The position numbers were made by a program, and so were the translations under genes. From contig OU612069.1 in the NCBI GenBank assembly GCA_914767715.1, positions 560,001 through 624,000 on the forward strand: DNA of 64,000 nt, given 5' to 3'. Shown here piece after piece: positions 24,501 to 36,194 of this stretch. Source of the DNA: Membranipora membranacea (Eukaryota > Bryozoa > Gymnolaemata > Cheilostomatida > Membraniporidae). The notes under the pieces are model-generated. The model was not told the origin of the DNA. It ran no database searches and saw only the letters and a program-made list of their open reading frames with translations. Within the stretch, counting starts at the first letter, position 1, and each line of letters opens with the position of its first letter.

Positions 24501-25519
24501 AATTTCCTTAGCTAACATGTATGTAGCTTAGCTTACGTGTGATGCAGAATGACCACTACTTTTATATCCCAGCAATGAATATTGCCCTCGCAGAGGGTTA
24601 TGCTTACTTGGACACCAACAAGACGAGGCAGGAAATAAAATTTCAGTTTATAATTTTAACAGGCATAAGGGTACAGTACAATTAGGCTGCAAAAGATTAC
24701 CCATTAGACAGCACAAGCAAAAAGGCCGCAGGATGTCTGCAGCTGTGTTGGCGACTCAAAGATCCTTTGCCTAATTATACACAGGCACATATGTCCCAAG
24801 TTCCCTGGTGCAGGGAGTTTGGGATAAACTCCCTCCCTGGTGTAAACAAAATACAACTCACGGACATGTAATAGTCGTCTTCCCATTGACACAAGGAGGA
24901 CAACTCCTGCTACTCTTATACCCCTGCGAGGTTAACAGCTAGATGTACTGATATGACATTGGATTGCTGCCATTTGATTTCTCACATCAATTTAGCTAAA
25001 TAAATCTGACCATCAAAACCAAAAAAAATCTAAGAATTCAGTTTATAGCCCTCACAGCTAGATTCGTGAAACCTGCAGTAGATTATTATATACTGTCATG
25101 ACGACCTCTTCACTGCGTTTCATGCCCCTATAGAGTGACCTTACCCTGTGGTGAATATTCCAAAGGAGCACCAGCTGTTACTCCTGCACAATAACTATAT
25201 ATAATTATGTAAGATCAATGAGATGGCCTTGTTTGGCTTGTTCTACTGACAAGTTATAGCCTGATCTTGCACTATGGTGGCTGAAAAGGTATGTTAATCT
25301 AATGACACTCGTGTTTTAGAGACAGAAAACCTTAACTCCTGCTATTATATGTACAGACAGAAAAACTTAACTTAACTAGACCGAAAAACTTAACTCCTTA
25401 GCAGACAGAAAAACTTAACTCCTGCTATTATATGTACAGACAGAACAACTTAACTTAACTACACAGCCTTTGCCAGATATTCGTTTCTAGCATCCTCAAA
25501 AACCCACCACTACACTAAA
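21568..25519. other. gene-poor intergenic stretch
   Basis: I find no exon with splice support and no recognisable protein. It contains a poly-C tract near 23193, one GGAGGACAACTCC motif near 24894, and an imperfect direct repeat of about 84 bases at 25320-25461 (AGACAGAAAA-CTTAACTCCTGC units). Confidence 0.45.
25320..25461. repeat. two-copy tandem repeat, about 84-bp unit
   Basis: AGACAGAAAAcCTTAACTCCTGC followed by TATTATATGTACAGACAGAA starts near 25320 and again near 25404, with minor base changes. Confidence 0.75.
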
Positions 25520-25641
25520 GCAAGTTTGTTCCCTCTGTGTATGGGGTGGGATATTTAAAAGCTGTGTATCAAGGCACCTCGAGACCCTACTTTTGCAATA
25601 TCACTGTGTCACTGCAGAGGGGCATGCATTTACTTAGTCAC
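25520..25641. mobile_element. short inverted-repeat element, copy 2 (related to 10993-11121)
   Basis: CAAGTTTGTTCCCTCTGTGTA at its left, AAGCTGTGTATCAAG and GAGACCCTACTTTTGCAATA inside, and CAGAGGGGCATGCATTTAC at right follow the order of copy 1. This copy is more diverged at its right end. Confidence 0.55.
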
Positions 25642-25771
25642 CCTGCCTTGTCATTTTAATACCATTTTGAAATATTGTTCTCAGTGTGAAATATTAAGTG
25701 TAAACCCAATCCCCTTCCCTTGCCCAGAAAGTTTGTCCTAAACATCTCATGCAGTACTGATATGTTCCCAA

Positions 25772-28410
25772 CATAGACTTAATAAACTACCTAGACAGGC
25801 CAATAGCATTCAATACTGTCCCACTTAAATAGCACGACATGACGTAATTAGTTTGTGCTGTGAGCCACAGTTTACTATATATCCATCAATGTAATAATGT
25901 GTAAAATCAAGGGACGCTGGGCATGATATCAGCCGCTGTCCAGCCCCTTATTATTCAAACACAAAGAAAATTGGTGAGTGTATGCAAAAGACCTTTCCGT
26001 ACGAGATGGTATTCATAATTTGTCTCCAGAGCCGGAACTTTTTTTATGATAAGAGACAATCATTAGCCAATAAACACAGCCATTTACCCTCAGCACTTCC
26101 TTCACTACTATAAAAATGTAAAGAACACCTATAACACAAGATCACAAATATTTTGTTGGATGAGCCAGATCTAAGCACCAGCAACACCACCATCATCATT
26201 TTTTTCCTTAGAACTATTCGTAGTTGTGACTGGACACAACCAGTGTGCTCAAATTGGATTGCTAATTTTATTGTCGCTTCACAAGGAAGAATAGATCTGT
26301 GCTGTTAAATGAGTATGCAAACTACAGATAGCTGTTGTTCCTGAGTATGTATGATGAATCTAGAGTATGTGACAATAACTTAAAATTATTATACTTCAGT
26401 ACTGTAGTCAAAATCTAATGGCCTTTACCCTGGCCAAACTTAATTTTGCCGATGCAGGTAAGGTTCTTCGAGTTTATAAATGTGATATCGGCGTCAACAG
26501 TGAATGTCTATTGCTTCCCCGACCTACGACCTATACACAGAAACAGCAGCGTGAAAAAAAAAGTTATTACTGAGATGTCTAAAACTTTTTAAACATAATT
26601 GCGTCCGATGAAGACCATCCTCTTTTTAGTCGTGTTGTTTTCAACTGTGCAAAGGTATCCTCTCGCCTACATACCATCTATTGCCCACCAAAGTGCAGGA
26701 CAGGAAAGCATTTAAAGAGCTTTTTTCCATACTACATGTCAGCTCACAACAGAATTTAAAATCCAATCCTATCGCCTGTTAATACAATGATTGTTATAAT
26801 AAGCCAAACCAAACCATAACACGTCATCATCTGAGCAAATGGTACTATGAAACTACAGAGGAAAAAGGATGGAACCATGTGACTCTAATAATTTCCAAAA
26901 CTGGAAAATGAAATACCGTGGCCAAACTTATTTTTGCCGATGCCGGTAAGGTTCTTGGAGTTTTTGAGTTTATAAATGTGATATCGGCGTCAACAGTGAA
27001 TGTCAATTAGAGAGATATTTGAAAAGTACAATTCCTGTAATGATCATTATTATTTTTCTTATCGTTACATTCACATTATTCTTATTCAATAGTTGATAAA
27101 TCCCATAAAAACTATTTCAGCTTCGATCTAGGTGGAGCCCTGCAGACATCTCTATACTTCTCAAGATAGTGATTACAGTATAATGTATTATGTATACTGT
27201 ATAATGTATTACTGTATAATTGACAATGTCTCCTTACAGAGGGATTTTTTAGTCATTGCAGAAGGGATTGTTGCTGCTCATTAATTCAAAAACTTCTCTG
27301 GCTGTCTAAATAAAGGGTTCAGAAGCTTATTTTATGGCTCAGACTGGTTTCTATATTAATAGCCATTATTCATACTAAACCTTAGCTCATACCAACAAAA
27401 AATTATTGCAGGCTGCGGAGGTTTGTGCTTGTGAGCAGCCATGATGCATATGAGGACGCAATTTTCAGCTGAGTCAAGCAATAATGCTGGTGATCGTTTG
27501 GCCGGCATTTATTTTTCAGTCTTGGAAATTATTAGAATCACTGCTTTCATCCTTTTTCTGTTGTTTCATCATTACATATAGTTCCATTTTCTCAGATGAT
27601 GACGTGTCCTGTTGTAATAACTACTTTTCCACACTGCTGTGTTTGTGAATAGGTCTAGGAAGCAATTGACATTCACTGTTGATGCCGATATCTTATTGAT
27701 AAACTCAAACAACCTTACCGGCATCGGCAAAATTAAGTTTGGTCACAGTAAAGGCCATTAGATTTAACTACAGTACTGAAGTATAACAATTTTAAGTTAT
27801 TGTCATAATATGCTCTAGATTCCTCATACGTACTCAGGAACAACAGCTATCTGTAGTTTGCATACTCAATTTACAGCGCAGATCTATTCTTCCTTGTGAA
27901 GCAACAATAAAATTGGCAATCCAATTTGAACTGACTGGTTGTGTGCAATTTTGAAAAAAAAAACGATGATGGTGGTGATAAGATCTGGTTCATCCAACAA
28001 AATATTTTTGATATTGTGTTATATGTATTCTTTACATTTTTATAGTAGTGATGGACTGATGGAAGTGCTGAGGGTAAATGGCAGTGTTTATTTCAGTGTT
28101 TATTGGCCAATGATTATATCTTATCATAAAAGTTCTGGTTCTGGGGACAAATTATTAATACCATCTCGTGCGGAAAGGTCTTTTACATACACTCACCAAT
28201 TTTCTTCGTGTTTGAATAATAAGGGGCTGGACAGGGGCCGATATCATGCCCAGCGTCCCTTGATTTTTCACATTATTTCATTGAATTGTATATAGTAAAC
28301 TATGGCTCACAGCACAAACTAATTACGTCATGTCGTGCTATTTAAGTGGGACATATTATGATCAGTGAAGCATAAGCATTGTCCTGTCTAGGTAGTATAT
28401 TAAGTCTATG
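25772..28410. mobile_element. long-terminal-inverted-repeat (foldback-type) DNA transposon, 2.64 kb, 8-bp TSD
   Basis: The termini are CATAGACTTAATAAACTACC at left and, inverted at right, CATAGACTTAATATACTACC. They are flanked by an exact 8-bp duplication GTTCCCAA (25764-25771 and 28411-28418). The arms stay complementary for roughly 800-900 bases each (25772 to about 26580, and about 27600 to 28410). A block with TTTTGCCGATGC-GGTAAGGTTCTT occurs twice in direct orientation (near 26440 and 26920) and once inverted (near 27700), so the left arm carries an internal duplication. No transposase is visible; the 118-codon frame at 27939-28295 is arm sequence with no family match. The 8-bp duplication fits hAT, P or Merlin superfamilies; I cannot choose. 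Confidence 0.88.
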
Positions 28411-28418
28411 GTTCCCAA

Positions 28419-29498
28419 TAAATAGAATTTACAAGTTGTCTTCCTTTACCAAGTTTGATAGATTTAAGGCTAGGGGAATTGTCCAATTGTATTGCATTTT
28501 TCATATATAATAATGTGTTAAGTTGCGACACTACAAATCTCAGGGTGAAGGTTGGCATTTGCATGAGAAGAAAAAAAGTTATCGGTTGCACAGATTGCTG
28601 ACATTTGACCACACACACACCATTCCCAAACTGCTATTTATGGTGTGGGGCAAGTACTGAGTCAGATAGTGATCAGCATTACTTGTTTACTTATTAATAC
28701 TACTCCTTTGTTAGTTAGTTAGTCATACAATCATTTTTAGACATTAAATAACAAACATTACCTTACTCACGGCTTACTTACGAACAAGACAAGATTGTTA
28801 TCCACAGGCCTACAGAAGTTTGCGGCTCAATGGATTTGCATGACCACTGGACTTGCACCAACTGCAGAATGCCTGTGTCATTATCATATCATTATTACTT
28901 ATTTATATTGAATGAATGATGACGTCTTGCAATAAAATGATGATGGTTGTTCTGCTGTTGCAATAAAAGTGTATATATTATATATATAAATAAATATATA
29001 TATCTTAACAAATAAATAACTTGGAATTGACTCAGATGATTGGCTCAGTTTATAAACCAGACCATGCCCTCCAAACTTAGGCTCAAATTGGTAGGCATAT
29101 GATTGATTGACTGTATATTCATTACAAAAAAACCTACTTCTGAAACTGAAAGGTATACATATATATGATCGCCGTCATGAATTTCTTCAAAAAGAAATGT
29201 TAAGAGTGTACTGATATCCACCAAGGCCTCATGTGTTTGTGTGGGATGCCTTGGTTCTATGTACTAGTCCTCAAAAAGGCACCACAAGTTGTAGTAGCCT
29301 CCCACTCTCAAGACTGCTTCACAATATATGTCTTATTTAGAGGCCTTCACTCATCTGTCCTTTTATAATTGATAACCAGTTGAAACATTTGAAATTGCTT
29401 TGGTCATTAGATATAAATCAAATGCAAAGACCTCAAACTTGATAGCGTACCAGCTGAAATTGTCTAAAGGCCTTCTTACCAACTGTTGCTTAATGAGG
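28419..29498. other. intergenic stretch with AT-rich simple sequence
   Basis: No supported gene. An AT-rich run of TATATA/AAATAAATA lies near 28970-29020 and a (CA)n tract near 28610. Confidence 0.45.
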
Positions 29499-29500
29499 TA

Positions 29501-30490
29501 GGGGAAGGCGGGGCACGTTGAGCCATGGAGCACGTTGATCCACCCCACTTTTTTCGAATACCATTTTATGTTTCGAGTTTTCCCGACCATCAGAGGTCAT
29601 GTGACCATGGGCACCCTTTTTGAGCAGATAAAAATAACCATAGCTACTAAGGGAAGATAATTATTTAGTTTTTCATCGGTTTCAGCATATAAAGTAAATA
29701 ATGCGCTAATCAAAGGAAATGTCATCTATTCCCAACAGGGCGTGACTGAGAAGTTACAACTTTTATTATGTGATAACATCATATTTAGTCTCAATTTCAC
29801 CTAATCTAAACTTATCTCTGATGGAGGGATTTTGTTTAACTCGAGTTGAAAGTGAAAAACAGGCTGTTGGGGCACGTTGAGCCATGCACGTTGGGGCACG
29901 TTGAGCCATGCCCTGTAGTATATGAATGTTATATGATGAAAGTGTATATGTGGTAATATGTACACAAAAACAAAAATATTGGAATTGATGTTTCTTTAAT
30001 GTAATAAGCAATTACTCTGAGTTCACTTTTCCATTCACGTATCATCAAGTTGCCATGTACAAGGTTTCTTCCACCGCAAATATTTCAGAGGTTTATTTTG
30101 GGTTGCAAATTATATTTTATAGTTCAATTGAGTGAAAAAAATGCGCTGTTGCAATGAATTAAGTTGCTTTTCTTTATTTCTTATGATTGTAATGAATTAA
30201 AAAGTCATGACCAACAAAGAGATGACCATAACAGAGTGGCTCAACGTGCCCCATACAAAATGCGGACCCGGCTCAACGTGCCCCGTGCTTGGGGCACGTT
30301 GAGCCGCTTCCCGATTTTTTTTTGAAACAGCAATATTTCCTTTTCTTGCTGCAATAGGTTTCTGACCTCACTCATGTTGATGGAAGACATGATGACCTAT
30401 TTCAGTGCCAATATTTGTTAATCTTGCACAATTCAACTGCATGTTACAATCAAATATGTAAAAACTGGCTCAACGTACCCCGCCTTCCCC
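29501..30490. mobile_element. non-autonomous TA-flanked DNA element (Tc1/mariner-like) with repeated internal GGGGCACGTTGAGCC
   Basis: Left end GGGGAAGGCGGGGCACGTTG and right end (inverted) GGGGAAGGCGGGGTACGTTG form near-perfect terminal repeats of about 24 bases flanked by TA (29499-29500, 30491-30492), the usual target of Tc1/mariner elements. The core GGGGCACGTTGAGCC or a one- to three-base variant occurs about eight times: at both ends, near 29530, 29870, 29892 and 30293 in one direction, and near 30237 and 30270 in the other. No transposase frame is seen in 990 bases. Confidence 0.8.
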
Positions 30491-30492
30491 TA

Positions 30493-31020
30493 TGATATTC
30501 CCTCCCCCCAATTGGTTCATGATGCCCCACCAGCTTATTTCCCGTTTTCACTTTCCAATCTAGTTTTTTTTTTAGATACCCTGTTCTGAATAGCTTGTCT
30601 GTACTGGGATCATCAGATAAATTTATTCGTTGTGTTGCATAGCTTGTAGAATACTAACAGGAATTTATTAGTTCAGTGTGGATCGACTCATGATGCAGGG
30701 TCTATTGGTTGCAAGTTATTACTCACTAGTCACTAAGCATTCAGTAATAATAGTGCGCCTACCCCATTCACCACTCGGCATTCACTGATGTCAAACTAAG
30801 TTAATTATAATTTTATTCATTATAAATGAATTTTTACTCTACCGTTCAGTACTCTGTGCGGGCCAGCCTGTCACCCATGTTTTGCTAAGTTAATAATTTT
30901 ATTCGATTATCAAACTTTACTATAACCTTACAGCGTATCTCAGGACAATAACAGACAGACACCAGGTCAGTAACGGACACACAGACGGACACAAGGTCGG
31001 TAAAACACAGACAGACAGAG
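30493..31020. other. upstream region of the TMEM126-like gene
   Basis: About 530 bases between the TA-flanked element and the start codon. ACAGACGGACAC-like repeats occupy the last 70 bases, probably 5' UTR. No clear TATA box. Confidence 0.45.
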
Positions 31021-33261
31021 ATGGATGATGACATAGATAAGAAGAAGCGAGAGATGATGGAGGTAGTTATGGACGGACGGAAGGGTAAATTATACAAAGT
31101 AACACCTAATAATAACATACCTGAGGGAGCTACAAGGATGGATAGTAGATCTGTAGGACTTCTCAGAGCAGCAGCACTAGAGAAGAGACCTCTTAAAGAA
31201 AGGTAAGTAAAACCACTCAAAAAAGAGTAAGTACAACCTACTTACCCAAGGGAATGTATAAACAGCCTTCAGAGAAAATTAATCACATCCCATCACATGC
31301 ATACACTAAGTATCCATGAATGCTCAGTATATTTGTAGCTGCAATCTATAGGTTGCAGGTTGGGGTGTCAATAGTTTGTTTTTTGAGTGTAGGTTTAATT
31401 TGCTGTTCCTCCCATGTCTTTGAATGCAAAGAAAACTTCTCAGGCCCCGACACTCAAAGATGTGCCAAGTATTTTACTAATATGATTGTTGTAGTCGAGT
31501 TAGACCCATGCATTCTCATCTTTCCATAGCAAGATTTTGTGGGCCGTGACAACCGATTGTCAAGCACACCTGTTTACTTTCGGTCATTAATAGATAATGG
31601 CAATGAATTAAAACCGAATTAAATACTTGTTATATTTTGGTTTGTTTTTACAGATGGCCTTTATTCTCACCGTATATTGTTGCCGGTACGACCTTGGTAA
31701 CCTCCTCAATCCTTACATATAACATGAGATACAAGCTCGGACTATTCGCTACAGGCGGGCGTCTGACTGCTTATGGTTTTGCGTGCGTAGCTCCCTCTGT
31801 ACTATCAGGACTCATATACGACTTAACCATCAAACAACAAATTCTCAATGGTAGGTACAATGGTTTGGGCGTATTGTAATAATATTTGAGTCTATAATGA
31901 CGCCCCGAGTGTTCCAAGCTGAGGTGCCCTGCCGAAATCTTTTGTGGGGAATTTCCAATGTGCAATACTCATAGAATCTAGTGTTTTTTTGTGATATCTT
32001 CGCCTGACCTTGGTAAAAGGATGAGGGGGGAGTAGACCAAATTTGTTCCAGCTTACCTGCATTCGGAAACGCTCTACTGTAGAAGGAGCGCACACCCAAA
32101 CGCAAGCAAACTGGACCAAAGTTCATCTAGGGGGAGGGCAACTTGTGGTTTTGGACTGTCAATAACAGAGTTGTCCCCTCACACCAACATCACTTGCCAA
32201 GACAGGGTAAAGACTTCTGTGATTGTGTAGCAATGACTGACTGGTGTTAAAATGATGTAATATGACGGAGAAGCCCTTTCTCAATATGGAGTGAGTAGCT
32301 GAACTTTTTATAGGTTAGAATCTTGATCGAAACAGTTTATTGGTCAATTGTAAATCCAACCCCAGATAGAGCTTAGAGACAGCTATAATTGTCTGGTCTG
32401 ACCAGACTTACCCTTACCCTTTTCATCAGTCTATGAGGTCAGACTAACTCTCCCTTTGCCTGTATATTTGTAGGTACCGACCCTCACTTACTCTTGTTGT
32501 ATATTTGTAGGTACCGACCCTCACTGCTCCGTATGTTTACCCACTAGAGCGTCCTGTATACACTTAGTTATGGGCTGGTTATTACCCACAGTCTACTCAT
32601 TCTTCATAACTTCATACACAGCTAGAACTCATTACACAGTATATATGCCACCAGCTACTAAACCTAAACTACTCATTCAGGTAACTATATGTATATGTAA
32701 ATGTAATAAATGTGATCACTTTTTATTAGCTGCTCTCCAGCTGTCTTTACAGTACATGAAACATAATATTACATAGAACAAATACATGAGAAATTCAACT
32801 TAGCGCACTCCTGTACAAGGCAGGAGGCTAATGTATGTCACCTCCATTAGCAGCATAGGTAGTGACTGGGATCCGAAGCAGCAACCCTGATATTGTCTAG
32901 CTTGCACCCCAACCACTACTCAATCCTGCCTGCATTCCTTGCAGTCCTTTTCCTGAAATATTCGAAACATTTATAAAGGTGCACTATGATGACATGACAT
33001 AACCTGTGTGTCATTCTATTTTCATGACAGGAGCTGAATAAGATATCCCTACGATTACGCCCGCTGATGGGAGTGTCAGCTCTGCTCTCTATGGCCGTAC
33101 CGTTCGGTGCGACTGTACTACAGAAACAGCTTGTGGAGGATATGACATTTAAATATCAGTTAGAACAAGAGAAAAACAGGCGGATACAGGAGGGCAGTAT
33201 GGACTGGGGGAGCAATGAATCACAGGAGCGGATACAAAAAGGGGGTAAGAGTGACAGGTGA
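31021..33261 (+). CDS. TMEM126-like multi-pass membrane protein, 4 exons, complete
   Basis: Exons 31021-31202, 31654-31850, 32511-32680 and 33031-33261 total 780 bases (259 aa plus stop), all with GT-AG junctions and matching phases (2, 1, 0). After a charged 60-residue N terminus come hydrophobic segments (PLFSPYIVAGTTLVTSSILT; ACVAPSVLSGLIYDL; VMGWLLPTVYSFFIT; LMGVSALLSMAVPFGATVL) and a basic/acidic tail. A CSVC motif (132-135) followed by TR and a G-L-P-V-like segment matches the C..C.(2)TR...G.LYP.F layout of TMEM126A/B, inner mitochondrial membrane proteins tied to complex I assembly. The protein is longer than vertebrate TMEM126 (about 195-230 aa) at its N terminus. The family call rests on topology and this motif only; a different four-pass family remains possible. 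Confidence 0.68.
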
Positions 33262-36194
33262 ACATGAGAGCGTCTCAGTTTAGGAAATAATGTACTTATG
33301 TACAGTACAGTCTGTCATGTGACCTTCTGAGCTCGTCATGTGACCTTATTAGCCTGTCATGTGATCTAACTCTCAAATCTTAGAAGGATGGGATTAAATA
33401 CGAATTTGAATATGAATTAAGGAACAATTCATTTTCCCAGCTTCTCAGGTTGTGTTTGTTTGTATGATCAGCTGATGATAAGCTGTTACAGGTATAATAT
33501 ATATAGTGGTGATGTGTGGAACTTAGATTATTGACATAATCGTATGTTGACCAGATTATGATATTCAACTGCAAACCAGAATGATGATAATTTATCAAGA
33601 ATGAACTCTACTGAATTCTTGTGCCAAAGCCATTGTCTTTTTATACTCTGTGAATAGAAAGGAAAAATATAAAACGGAGACCTAATGGTACAAAAAAGTT
33701 TTCATTGACATTTTTGGGTCAGCTTACTGTATTTCTTTAAGAACCATTTTCCAATTCTGAGCTCTTGATGCCAATATTACAGTCATGTACTTAAGAAGTT
33801 ATCCGCTCACATAATGGTGTAAGACAAGTCCGAAATATAGCTCATGGCTAGTTTTGGGAGATCAGGAACTCCCTGGTAAGCATTGGATAGAGGATGTAGT
33901 TAGGTTTCATTTCTACTGATGGATTTCTATACACAATATAAGCAAGCTGATGGCATGATCAGAAACTCGTTCAGTATTTAATCTAGCCTAGAGAGTAAAT
34001 ATAAGCTAGATATTTTCTAAGCTAGTTAGGGGTGTGTTAATATTAGCTAGTTAGGGGTGTGTTAATGTTAGCTAGTTAGGTGTGGGTGAATGTTAGCTAG
34101 TTAGGGTGTGTTAATGTTAGCTAGTTAGGTGTTAGCTAGTTAGGGGTGTGTTAATGTTAGCTAACGCTAAATTTTGGCTTGCTGAAGCGAAATCACTGCA
34201 ATTTCAAAAAAGTGAGTATATGATGGCCAGCCTCAGATATATCTATTTACGGCATGCGCAAATGGCGAAGTTCTTCTCCTGCGAATACTTTAATCCTCTT
34301 GGGTATAAAAAATTACCTTGTTTTTGACACTCCTCTGCCGTACACGAACCTCATAGAAATTACTTATATAATACTTTGGTCCAGACTCTGCCCAGAGTTA
34401 CAGTGCCATGAAAGGACACAGCAGGCAGAGACAGATGGTAATTATGAAGGATCTTCTAATTGTGATTATCACTCCACAAGTATCCTGGAGGAGTATAGTA
34501 TCTATGTGAGGAAAAGTTTGTCATTTCAACTGTGCTAAAAAAAGCTCATCTTAATATTTGCAAATATTATATAAAGCCTTCCTCCACAGCTAACCGAAAT
34601 ATAGCGCTAGCTGAAATCCTTGATTAAACCATTAAACATTAAACTAGCTAAACCGAACTCAAGCTTACTTCTCCAGAGTAATAGATTCCTATTATTCATT
34701 ATCTGTTTCATTGATGTGTTGGTCAATAGCCGGTAAAAAATATACAGACCACATAATGGTTCATCTATATCCATCAATCATGCCTAATGTGAAGCCAGGC
34801 TGCATAGCCAAATTTAGGTGAAGGAATTGTTAGGGGGCATGTCCCCTTGTGTATCAGCCTCTCGACACATTCAGATTTGAGGCTAAAAGTAGCTGTCTTA
34901 ATATAAATTGCTTTCCACATGATAAGTATTGGTCATTAAGAAAAAAACAGCAGATCCGCATGTTACTATGGCGATGGATGGTTTCTCACTTTTTTCTCTG
35001 TTTGGGTCTGCCAACTGGTTGATTTTTTCAAGAGATGATTGTTGTTTTTTGTCTCATTTGTAACAGCATCTAACCATTCTGATAATTTATAATGGCAGAC
35101 CAATCAATGCATGCTGTATCCACAGTTCCTATTTCCACCGTAATGTTCTACAAACTTGTTAATGTTTCCACAATCAAGATTTCAAAACCATCCAATAAAT
35201 CTCACTAATCACCTCGACTTGCCGATAATCTGCTTCAGATCAACCAATCCATCACATCAGACCAATTACAGCCGTCCCCAGTAGTATCAGTGTAGTATCA
35301 GTTTGACGTAGGGTTCTGTATGGTTGTGGTTTATTACTGATATATAGATTTGTAACATGGATTAATGTGATAATACAGGAGATTAATTTAATTAATTGAG
35401 TTTTGGTTCGAGGGGCAGTAGCAACACCCCCAACTTAACAGCTCCTGCACTCGGGCTGAAATCTATTAATCTCAATCATATTGGGGGTAGAGATGATCTT
35501 AGATTTATGTGGTGACTCATGATCAGAGAGGTATTACTTATCTTCTCTCGTTTGGTGATAGAGGTGTGTGTCTGTTTGGTGCTGGTCAGAGTGTACCTGG
35601 TGTAAACTCTCTCATCGAATATTTAACATTTCATTTAAATTAAATCACTCAGCAGTTCAAGTGCGGAATATAAAGTTTGGTTAACTTTAAATTTATCACT
35701 TTTACTTGTTGGAAGCACTTTGAGGAAGTCACTGTTAGGACTCCTAAGTGAATACATCAGTAATAGAGTACTTGATACGCTAAGGTGAGTGACATTATAT
35801 ATTTCTGAATGGTAAATTATCTTCCGGATTTGTTGCCACTCAATTTGGATTCCAAGTTTAGGGATCGTAAGTTTCGGTCAGCCATCAAAATTATCAATAG
35901 AAATAAACATTATTTGTCAACTCTATTGCATTGTCATTCCTTGAATCGTTATAATTGATGAGAAGGCCTATTTGTATCTACGCGCTACACAGAGATACAT
36001 TAGATGAGTAAATATATCAGCAAGCAAGCAGCCCCCTTACTACCCAATTGTTACCTATTGTAGGGTTGATTTATGTAATTGGCTGATGCAAAACTGTTTT
36101 GAGTGTTTTACTTGTTCGATGTCTCACTAGCTGATAGTAGATCGTCTGACAGTGTACCTTTTCCTGAGCAGATTGTACAGTTGGTGATAAGACG
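33262..36194. other. intergenic region between TMEM126-like and mucin-like genes
   Basis: Contains the 3' end of the TMEM126-like transcript, the 25-bp repeat at 34015-34165, and the upstream region of the mucin-like gene. The 94-codon frame at 34254-34538 has no recognised similarity. Confidence 0.45.
34015..34165. repeat. short tandem repeat, about 25-bp unit (GCTAGTTAGGGGTGTGTTAATGTTA)
   Basis: Five to six imperfect copies of a GCTAGTTAGG-GGTGTGTTAAT-GTTA unit, one shortened to GCTAGTTAGGTGTTA. Confidence 0.82.
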
